6,001 bases of DNA from NCBI GenBank assembly GCA_963557785.1, contig CAUWBF010000024.1, positions 1 through 6,001 of the forward strand. Reading direction: 5' to 3'. This DNA comes from Merdicola sp963557785. GTDB taxonomy: Bacteria > Bacillota > Clostridia > TANB77 > CAG-508. Each line of letters begins with the position of its first letter. The stretch's first letter is position 1. Made by a program: the position numbers and the translations under genes. Below are positions 1 through 5,117 of the stretch, in pieces. The notes beneath the pieces are model-generated. The model had not been told where the DNA came from, ran no database searches, and saw only the letters and a list, made by a program, of their open reading frames with translations.

Positions 1-1295
1 AATGCTTCTTCTCCTGAAAATAGCATTCTTCCTAAAAAGCTTCTAACATATGTTTCATCAGGATCTTTTGAATATTGTCTTAACCAGTCTGTTATACTTA
101 AATCAACGTCAAATAGATAATTATTATCTTTTGGGAAATATGTTGTTGTTATTGTAGTTCCCCATTTTATTTCTCCTGAATCAGGTTCCATTTCTCCTGC
201 AAGAATTTTAAATAGTACTGTTTTTGCATTTTCATTATCTGCTAAAAATGCAATTTTGTTATCTTTTTTAACTGAGAAAGATACATTATCAAGTAATTTC
301 TCTCCATCTATTGTTTTTGATAAATTTTTAACTTCTAATATATCATTTCCTACATCTCTATCTGGTTTAAAGTCTACATATGGATATCTTCTGTTTGATG
401 GTTTAATTTCATCTAATTCTATTTTTTCTAGAGATTTTTTTCTAGAAGTTGCTTGTTTTGATTTTGAAGCATTTGCACTAAATCTTGCAATAAATTCTTG
501 TAATTCTTTAATTTTTTCTTCTTTCTTTTTATTTTGCTCTTTCATTTGTTTTAATGCTAATTGGCTTGATTCATACCAGAAATCATAGTTTCCAGGGTAT
601 ACCTTAATTTTTCCAAAATCAACATCTGCTATATGAGTGCAAACTTTATTTAGGAAATATCTATCGTGAGATACTACAATTACTGTGTTTTCAAAATTAA
701 TTAAAAATTCTTCTAACCAGTTTATACTTTTTAAATCTAAATCGTTTGTAGGCTCGTCTAATAATAATATATCTGGGTTTCCAAATAAAGCTTGTGCTAA
801 AAGTATTTTTACTTTTTCTTTTGCTTCTATTTCACTCATCATTTTTTCATGTTTATCTGGTGATATTCCTAAGTCGTTTAATAGCATTGCTGCATCAGAT
901 TCTGCATTCCATCCGTCTAACTCAGCAAATCTTTCTTCTAATTTTGCAGCTTTCATTCCATCTTCTTCTGAAAAATCTGGTTTAGAATATATGCTATCCT
1001 TTTCTTTCATGATTTTATACAATTCTTCGTTTCCCATTATTACTGTATCTAAAACTTTATAATCCTCAAATGCAAAGTGATCTTGTTTTAATACAGATAT
1101 TCTTTCTCCTTTATCTATAGATACATCACCTTTACTAGGTTCTATCTCTCCTGATAATACCTTTAAAAAAGTAGATTTGCCTGCTCCATTTGCTCCTATT
1201 ATTCCATAGCAGTTTCCTTTTCCAAATTTTATATTTACATCTTCAAATAGTACTCTTTTACCAAATCTAATGGTAACTCCGTTTGCAGATAACAT
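1..1295 (-). CDS. ABC-F family ATPase (YkpA/YbiT-like), N-terminal 431 residues; 3' end beyond the window
   Basis: This is a cytoplasmic ABC protein with two nucleotide-binding domains and no membrane segments. ABC-F proteins act at the ribosome as translation factors or antibiotic-protection factors. Domain 1 has Walker A GANGAGKST (residues 34-42), Walker B LLLDEPTNDLD (177-187) and the switch His in VVSHDRYF (H210). A charged linker rich in Lys and Glu (about 240-300) separates the domains, as expected for ABC-F. Domain 2 begins near 318. Its Walker A position reads LADNENAKTVLF (351-362), lacking the usual glycines but keeping K358-T359. The first signature is also degenerate: SEIEAKEK (154-161) in place of LSGGE. 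From memory, both features resemble the YkpA/YbiT subgroup. The visible part ends at LFSGEEA, just before the expected second signature; roughly 100 residues should be missing. The start is fixed by AGGAGG at 1304-1309, eight bases upstream. Family assignment is sure; the exact role is not. Confidence 0.93.
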   Translation of the reverse strand, partial: MLSANGVTIRFGKRVLFEDVNIKFGKGNCYGIIGANGAGKSTFLKVLSGEIEPSKGDVSIDKGERISVLKQDHFAFEDYKVLDTVIMGNEELYKIMKEKDSIYSKPDFSEEDGMKAAKLEERFAELDGWNAESDAAMLLNDLGISPDKHEKMMSEIEAKEKVKILLAQALFGNPDILLLDEPTNDLDLKSINWLEEFLINFENTVIVVSHDRYFLNKVCTHIADVDFGKIKVYPGNYDFWYESSQLALKQMKEQNKKKEEKIKELQEFIARFSANASKSKQATSRKKSLEKIELDEIKPSNRRYPYVDFKPDRDVGNDILEVKNLSKTIDGEKLLDNVSFSVKKDNKIAFLADNENAKTVLFKILAGEMEPDSGEIKWGTTITTTYFPKDNNYLFDVDLSITDWLRQYSKDPDETYVRSFLGRMLFSGEEA

Positions 1296-1328
1296 TATTC
1301 TTTCCTCCTATTTTTTTATTACTTCGCT

Positions 1329-1357
1329 ATTATACACTATTTATATATTTTTTTCAA
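1329..1357 (-). promoter_or_regulatory. Sigma-A promoter of the ABC-F gene
   Basis: On the minus strand TTGAAA (1357-1352) and a perfect TATAAT (1334-1329) are separated by exactly 17 bases. Transcription would start near 1322, giving a short leader of under 30 bases that contains the AGGAGG ribosome binding site. I see no hairpin, uORF or attenuator in this leader such as precedes some antibiotic-inducible ABC-F genes, so inducible control is not indicated. Confidence 0.82.
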
Positions 1358-1449
1358 TTAAAATATTTTATTTACTTACGCGTACGGTATTTTCATTGTT
1401 TTTTAATATCTAATTGAATTTATTTTTATATTGTGTTATTTTATTGTGT

Positions 1450-1457
1450 AAGGGGGG
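1450..1457 (+). promoter_or_regulatory. G-rich ribosome binding site of the CapA-family gene
   Basis: AAGGGGGG lies six bases before the ATG at 1464 and fixes that start. It is a run of G rather than the AAGGAG form used by the other plus-strand genes here. A -10-like TATATT occurs at 1427-1432, but no good -35 lies 16-18 bases before it, so I do not call the promoter of this gene. Confidence 0.6.
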
Positions 1458-1463
1458 TTTTTT

Positions 1464-2678
1464 ATGTCTTCTCATAAACATATAAAAATTAAAAATAAGT
1501 TTAAATTTATTAGATCTTCATTAATATTAATTTTATCTATCATTTTAATAATATTTTTACTTAATTATTTTTCTAACAAAAATAATATAGCTGAAGATGA
1601 TTCTATTCAAACTTCTTCTGAACTGCCTGTTGAAGAAAAAAAGGATACTACTATAAAGATGTCTATTATCGGAGATATTATGTGTCATAATACTCAGTTT
1701 AAAGATGCTTTTAACTCTTCAACAAATACCTATGATTTTTCTTATGTATTTTCTGAAATTGCACCCTACTTTGAAAATAATGATTTAAATATAGGGAATT
1801 TAGAAACTACTTTTGCAGGTTCAGGAAGATCATATTCAGGATATCCTACTTTTAATACTCCAGAAGCTTTAGCAACGGATTTAAAAGAACTTGGTATTAA
1901 TGTTCTTTCTACTGCAAATAATCATTGTATGGATACAGGAAATAAAGGATTGGTAAATACCTTAGATGTTTTAGATTCTGTTGGCATCGATCATATGGGT
2001 ACTTATAGAACAGAGGAAGAAAGTAATAATGTATTAATTAAAGATGTAAATGGTATTAAAATTGCTTTTTTAAGTTATACTTATGGAACTAACGGTATTC
2101 CTGTTTCTTCTAGTAAGCCGTTTTCTGTTAATTTAATTGATAAAGAAAAAATATTAAAAGATATTGCAAATGCAAAATCAAATAACGTTGATTTAATTTG
2201 TACTAGTATGCACTGGGGTGTTGAATATTTAGATAGTCCTAATGCTGAGCAACAAGATTTAGCTAATTTTCTTTTTACAAATGGTGTAGATATTATTTTT
2301 GGTAGTCATCCTCATGTATTAGAAAAAATGGAAAAAGTTAATGTTACTACTGTAGATGGAGAGAATAAAGAATGTTTTGTAATTTATTCTTTTGGTAATT
2401 TCGTCTCAGGACAAGTTAAAAAAAATACTAGAACATCAATTATTCTTAATTTATCAGTTACTAAAAAAGCTGATAATACTATTACTATTGATAATATCAA
2501 TTATATTCCAATTTACTGTTATACTTCTGGAACTTCAAAGAAATATAAATTAATCGACATAAAAAAAGAATTAGATAATTATAATAACGGTTCTAGTAAA
2601 TATATTAATTCTTCTAATTATAATTTTTATAAAAATGAATTAGAAAGAGTTCAAAAAGTTCTAAATTGGGAATTATAA
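1464..2678 (+). CDS. CapA-family protein (PGA_cap metallophosphatase-like domain), membrane-anchored
   Basis: The 404-residue product has a basic N-terminus, one hydrophobic segment (about 16-37) and then a soluble domain expected outside the membrane. No lipobox Cys follows the hydrophobic stretch, so it reads as an uncleaved signal anchor. The PGA_cap motifs appear in order: GDIMCH (70-75), GNLETTF (111-117), ANNHCMDTG (151-159), MHWGVEY (249-255), GSHPHVLE (280-287) and YSFGNF (308-313). These supply the Asp, Asn, Glu and His residues of the calcineurin-like metal site. Founding members belong to poly-gamma-glutamate capsule synthesis, but many clostridial CapA proteins are orphans of unknown substrate. 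No capB, capC or capE neighbour is present, so a capsule role is not supported here. The tail (about 352-404) is rich in Asn, Ser, Tyr and Lys. The gene is divergent from the ABC-F gene and ends at a hairpin terminator. Confidence 0.93.
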   Translation: MSSHKHIKIKNKFKFIRSSLILILSIILIIFLLNYFSNKNNIAEDDSIQTSSELPVEEKKDTTIKMSIIGDIMCHNTQFKDAFNSSTNTYDFSYVFSEIAPYFENNDLNIGNLETTFAGSGRSYSGYPTFNTPEALATDLKELGINVLSTANNHCMDTGNKGLVNTLDVLDSVGIDHMGTYRTEEESNNVLIKDVNGIKIAFLSYTYGTNGIPVSSSKPFSVNLIDKEKILKDIANAKSNNVDLICTSMHWGVEYLDSPNAEQQDLANFLFTNGVDIIFGSHPHVLEKMEKVNVTTVDGENKECFVIYSFGNFVSGQVKKNTRTSIILNLSVTKKADNTITIDNINYIPIYCYTSGTSKKYKLIDIKKELDNYNNGSSKYINSSNYNFYKNELERVQKVLNWEL

Positions 2679-2682
2679 AATT

Positions 2683-2713
2683 AAAAGGATATGTTTATAA
2701 CATATCCTTTTTT
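2683..2713. terminator. Shared bidirectional terminator between the CapA-family gene and corA
   Basis: An 11-base-pair perfect stem (AAAAGGATATG at 2683-2693 with 2701-2711) surrounds a seven-base loop and is followed by a T-run on the plus strand. It starts five bases after the CapA-family stop. On the minus strand one arm lies inside the last codons of corA and its TAA stop (2695-2697) lies in the loop, so corA translation runs into its own terminator. Confidence 0.85.
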
Positions 2714-3642
2714 CTTAACCAAGCAATTACTATAAATGTAATTATTGTTGCTACTGCGAGCATTATTATAAATCCTAATGGATTATGTTGAAATGGTAAT
2801 TCAACATTCATTCCCCAGAAACTTGATATCATTGTTGGAACTGCTAATACTATTGTTATTGATGTTAAAAATTTCATAACTCCATTTAGATTATTTGATA
2901 TTATAGATGCATATGCATCCATTGTTCCATTTAAAATATCACTATATATTTTACTCATTTCTATAGCTTGCTTATTTTCTATAATTGCATCTTCTAAGAT
3001 GTCTTCATCTTCTTCATATAACTTTATATTTTTAACTTTTAGTGTTCTTTCCATAACTGCTTCGTTTGATCTTAGTGATGTTGTAATATAAACTAAACTC
3101 TTTTCTAAACTTAGTAATTTTAGTAATTCTCTATTTCTCATTGATGTTTTTAATACACTTTCTGCTATTTCTGTTTCTTTGTTTATTCTTTTTAAGTATG
3201 TTAAATATTCTGATGAGTTGCTATACATTATTTGTAAAATAAATCTACTCTTTTTATATGTAAAAAATCCTTTTATTTTTCCTTGTTCAAAATTACTTAT
3301 TAATTTTGTTTCATGTAAAGCTACTGTTATAAAATAGTCATCTCTTACTACAATCATACCAATAGGCATTGTTGTATATACTTCTGTATTGTCTGTTTTC
3401 TCTGTAATTGGTACATCTATAATGAAAAGTATTGTTTCATCATTTTCTTCTATATCTATTCTGGCTTTTTCTTCATAATCTAATGCATATCTTATGAAAT
3501 CTTCTTTTATATCTATTTGTTGACATACATATTTTATCTCATTATCAGTCGGGTTAATCAGGTTAATCCATGTTCCTCTTTCCATATCTTTTACTTTTTC
3601 CATTTTATTTGTTTCTACATTCGTTCTGTACATTCTTATCAT
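2695..3642 (-). CDS. corA: CorA-family divalent cation (Mg2+) transporter
   Basis: The 315-residue product has the CorA layout: a large soluble N-terminal domain with acidic and helical stretches (about 1-250) and two C-terminal membrane helices (about 257-276 and 289-309). The diagnostic GMN tripeptide sits at 277-279 right after the first helix, in the context FWGMNVELPF. The protein ends with a short basic tail (LRKKDML). The family forms pentameric channels in the cytoplasmic membrane carrying Mg2+ and sometimes Co2+ or Ni2+; selectivity here cannot be read from sequence. Trp replaces the Tyr of the classic YGMN, and no MPEL loop follows, which fits the shorter Gram-positive CorA-like subgroup. 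AAGGGG (3652-3657) is nine bases before the ATG at 3642; the Met at codon 4 would be too far away. Only 28 bases separate the start from an upstream tRNA terminator, and no clear private promoter is visible. Confidence 0.94.
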   Translation of the reverse strand: MIRMYRTNVETNKMEKVKDMERGTWINLINPTDNEIKYVCQQIDIKEDFIRYALDYEEKARIDIEENDETILFIIDVPITEKTDNTEVYTTMPIGMIVVRDDYFITVALHETKLISNFEQGKIKGFFTYKKSRFILQIMYSNSSEYLTYLKRINKETEIAESVLKTSMRNRELLKLLSLEKSLVYITTSLRSNEAVMERTLKVKNIKLYEEDEDILEDAIIENKQAIEMSKIYSDILNGTMDAYASIISNNLNGVMKFLTSITIVLAVPTMISSFWGMNVELPFQHNPLGFIIMLAVATIITFIVIAWLRKKDML

Positions 3643-3670
3643 CTCTAATCACCCCTTCTATTATTTCAAA

Positions 3671-3704
3671 ATAAAAAAGACACCCACTTTTTATTTGAAT
3701 GTCT
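3671..3704 (-). terminator. Intrinsic terminator after tRNA-Lys
   Basis: On the minus strand AGACATTC (3704-3697) pairs with GGGTGTCT (3685-3678), an eight-pair stem including two G-T pairs around an A-rich loop, followed by TTTTTTATTTT. It begins only five bases after the tRNA CCA end. The G-T pairs and short stem make it moderate in strength, so read-through into corA is plausible. Confidence 0.72.
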
Positions 3705-3709
3705 TCTCA

Positions 3710-3785
3710 TGGTGCACCATCGCGGGATCGAACCGCGGACCTTCTGATTAAGAGTCAGCTGCTCTACCAGCTGAGCTAATGGTGC
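3710..3785 (-). tRNA. tRNA-Lys, anticodon CTT
   Basis: A full 76-base cloverleaf can be drawn. The acceptor GCACCAT pairs with ATGGTGC; the D-stem is GCTC/GAGC; the anticodon loop is CTCTTAA with anticodon CTT at 3752-3750; the T-stem CGCGG/CCGCG encloses TTCGATC; the discriminator is A and the CCA is encoded. CTT decodes the AAG lysine codon. One irregularity is visible: the outer anticodon-stem pair is G27 opposite A43, a mismatch, leaving four Watson-Crick pairs. The gene has its own strong promoter and terminator. Confidence 0.97.
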
Positions 3786-3794
3786 TTTTGCACC
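3781..3794. repeat. Inverted repeat joining the tRNA-Lys leader and its 5' acceptor strand
   Basis: GGTGC-TTTT-GCACC is a perfect five-base inverted repeat with a four-base loop. On the minus strand the predicted transcript begins close to GGTGC and continues AAAA then GCACC, the first five bases of mature tRNA-Lys. The leader therefore carries a copy of the 3' acceptor strand and could pair with the 5' acceptor strand before RNase P removes it. Confidence 0.65.
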
Positions 3795-3799
3795 TTTTT

Positions 3800-3828
3800 A
3801 TTATAGCTTTTTATTAGAATTTTGTCAA
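3800..3828 (-). promoter_or_regulatory. Consensus sigma-A promoter of tRNA-Lys
   Basis: Minus-strand TTGACA (3828-3823) and TATAAT (3805-3800) are both perfect and 17 bases apart. The start of transcription is predicted at the GG at 3794-3793, about nine bases before the mature tRNA. This is the strongest promoter in the window and could also feed corA by read-through. Confidence 0.9.
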
Positions 3829-3866
3829 TACTAAGTGTTTTTTTTATGATAGTAGTAATTTATTTT

Positions 3867-3896
3867 TTGACATTATATCCTATATTATAATATAAT
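3867..3896 (+). promoter_or_regulatory. Promoter of the XRE/S24 regulator gene
   Basis: TTGACA (3867-3872) is followed after 18 bases by TATAAT (3891-3896). Transcription would begin near 3903, giving a leader of about 27 bases with AAGGAGAG (3916-3923) before the ATG at 3930. It diverges from the tRNA-Lys promoter; the two -35 elements are about 40 bases apart. Confidence 0.78.
3881..3894. promoter_or_regulatory. 14-base palindrome overlapping the regulator's -10 region; possible operator
   Basis: TATATTATAATATA is a perfect palindrome lying between the -35 and -10 and overlapping the -10. A second symmetric element, AATTTA-A-TAAATT (3894-3906), follows directly. XRE regulators usually bind dyad sites and often repress themselves, so autoregulation is a reasonable inference. 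All-AT palindromes arise easily by chance in such sequence, so this is tentative. Confidence 0.35.
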
Positions 3897-3929
3897 TTAA
3901 TAAATTAATTTATGTAAGGAGAGATTTCT

Positions 3930-4505
3930 ATGATAGGTGCTATGCTTGCTAAAATTAGAAAAGATAAAGGTTTTACTAAATCTGAAATAGCAAAACTTAT
4001 TGATATAGATATTGGACATTTAACACATATTGAAAAAGGTGAAAGAAATCCAAGTATTAAAACATTAAAGCGTATTTGCAGAGTTCTAGATATTCCTTAT
4101 CAACCATTGTTATACACATATGATAAAGATTTAACTCAAGATGAAATAAATAATAATATTATATCCCATATATCATACAGAAAAATATTAGCTATTGATG
4201 ATATAAATAGTCTTAGCAATTTTATAGATTGTCCTACTCATAATCCTTCTGCATGTTTTGCTATAAAAATAAATGATGATTCAATGTTAAATACTTTTGA
4301 TTTAAATACTTATGCATATGTTGAATTAAATTCTCCTATGCAAAATAATGATATTGGTCTTTTCCAATATGAGAATAAAATTGTAATTAGAAAATTAATG
4401 ATTAAGCAAAGTTCATATACTTTAAAAGCAGATAATCCTGATTATCCTGATATTAAAATTAAAAATTTTGATAAATTTTATATTATTGGTAAAATTCTTA
4501 GATAA
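3930..4505 (+). CDS. XRE-family HTH regulator with a C-terminal S24 (LexA/CI-like) domain
   Basis: The 191-residue product begins with an XRE helix-turn-helix (about 4-58), including RKDKGFTKSEIAKLIDI, HLTHIEKGERNPS and TLKRICRVLDI. A linker (about 60-105) leads to an S24/LexA-like domain (about 106-189) with the start motif FAIKINDDSM, where S118 matches the catalytic Ser of LexA and CI. The later motif reads NKIVIRKLM (149-157). Aligned with the usual VKR motif, the catalytic Lys position holds R154 and a Lys follows at 155. The linker has no Ala-Gly or Cys-Gly pair of the usual self-cleavage type. It is therefore probably a DNA-binding regulator whose S24 fold serves for dimerisation or sensing rather than RecA-stimulated cleavage. 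AAGGAG lies about eight bases before the ATG. No phage genes adjoin it, so a prophage repressor is not indicated; its targets are unknown beyond possible self-control. Confidence 0.9.
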   Translation: MIGAMLAKIRKDKGFTKSEIAKLIDIDIGHLTHIEKGERNPSIKTLKRICRVLDIPYQPLLYTYDKDLTQDEINNNIISHISYRKILAIDDINSLSNFIDCPTHNPSACFAIKINDDSMLNTFDLNTYAYVELNSPMQNNDIGLFQYENKIVIRKLMIKQSSYTLKADNPDYPDIKIKNFDKFYIIGKILR

Positions 4506-4527
4506 TTTTTATTTTTTTAATATATTT

Positions 4528-4556
4528 TTGTAAAAAAGTATTGAATATTGTAAAAA
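4528..4556 (+). repeat. Direct repeat TTGTAAAAA spaced two helical turns apart around the -35 of the CBM gene
   Basis: TTGTAAAAA occurs at 4528-4536 and again at 4548-4556, exactly 20 bases apart, flanking the TTGAAT -35 box. The spacing puts both copies on the same face of the helix, as at sites for a dimeric regulator. The copies are AT-only apart from one G, so chance is a real alternative. Confidence 0.3.
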
Positions 4557-4569
4557 TAAATAATATAAT
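4541..4569 (+). promoter_or_regulatory. Promoter of the CBM25/53-like gene
   Basis: TTGAAT (4541-4546) and TATAAT (4564-4569) are 17 bases apart. Transcription would begin near 4576, followed by AAGGAGA (4595-4601) eight bases before the ATG at 4610. There is no hairpin terminator between the preceding regulator gene and this promoter, so some read-through from the regulator is also possible. Confidence 0.75.
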
Positions 4570-4609
4570 ACCTTTGTATAATCAAAAGATAAATAAGGAG
4601 AAATTTTAA

Positions 4610-5077
4610 ATGGAGTTAACAAAAAATATATTTTTTAATACAGATAAATTAGTTGAAGGAGCTACTGTAAAAGTTTCATATACTGGCGAATTCTTTCAAA
4701 ATAATGCTGAAGAAGTTTATATTCATTATGGATTCGGTTTACTATGGGAAAATGTTAATGAATTAAAAATGGAAAGGACAGAATTAGGTTTCCAAACAGA
4801 ATTAACATTAACAGGAACTGATTCTTTAAATTTCTGCTTTAGAGATTCAAATAATAATTGGGATAATAATTTTAATGCTAATTATACATTCCCTATAGAA
4901 ACAGTTTGTACAGATTTAGTTGTAGCAGATGAAAATACATCTCTAGCTAAAACTAGACGTTTACGTAGAACTTATATATGGAATAAAAAATTAAAATTAG
5001 CTGTTTATAAAATAATAACATACTTACCAAAATTAATATCTGGTAATTATAAAAGAAAAGTTACTAATGAAGATTAA
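4610..5077 (+). CDS. Small protein with a CBM25/53-like starch/glycogen-binding module and a basic tail
   Basis: The 155-residue product has an N-terminal beta-sandwich-like region (about 14-95) matching CBM25/CBM53: an opening VEGATVKVSYTG, the strand EVYIHYGFG ahead of W46, and the diagnostic FCFRDSNNNWDNN (75-87) then NYTF (91-94). In this family aromatic residues such as W46 and W84 stack on alpha-glucan chains. After about residue 110 the character changes to a cationic tail (RRLRR, NKKLKL, KRK) with interspersed hydrophobics (about 125-145), possibly an amphipathic helix. No signal peptide, catalytic domain or cell-wall anchor is present, so the protein is predicted cytoplasmic, which suggests glycogen or another internal glucan as ligand; this is inference. 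It has its own promoter and terminator and no glycogen genes adjoin it. Module assignment is fairly sure; function is unknown. Confidence 0.85.
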   Translation: MELTKNIFFNTDKLVEGATVKVSYTGEFFQNNAEEVYIHYGFGLLWENVNELKMERTELGFQTELTLTGTDSLNFCFRDSNNNWDNNFNANYTFPIETVCTDLVVADENTSLAKTRRLRRTYIWNKKLKLAVYKIITYLPKLISGNYKRKVTNED

Positions 5078-5082
5078 TAAAT

Positions 5083-5113
5083 AAAGGTACACATTTAAAA
5101 TGTGTACCTTTTT
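5083..5113. terminator. Strong hairpin terminator between the CBM gene and the convergent SDR gene
   Basis: AAAGGTACACAT (5083-5094) pairs perfectly with 5100-5111 to give a 12-base-pair stem with a five-base loop, followed by a T-run on the plus strand. It begins five bases after the CBM-gene stop. On the minus strand the stem is followed by TTTATTTATTA, so it can also end the SDR transcript, whose stop lies just beyond the hairpin. Confidence 0.88.
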
Positions 5114-5117
5114 AAAT

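Noticed and set aside
256..1062. Plus-strand open frames at 256-588, 685-1062 and 794-985
   Set aside because: They lie antisense to the ABC-F gene, lack ribosome binding sites and encode Ser/Phe/Leu-rich strings typical of the reverse of a Lys/Glu-rich gene.
2571..2640. Asn/Ser/Tyr-rich tail of the CapA protein as a coding repeat
   Set aside because: It is low-complexity AT-rich sequence without a regular repeat unit.
3930..4505. XRE/S24 gene as a prophage repressor marking an integrated element at the tRNA
   Set aside because: No integrase, excisionase or phage genes and no duplicated tRNA 3' end (attachment-site repeat) were seen in the window.
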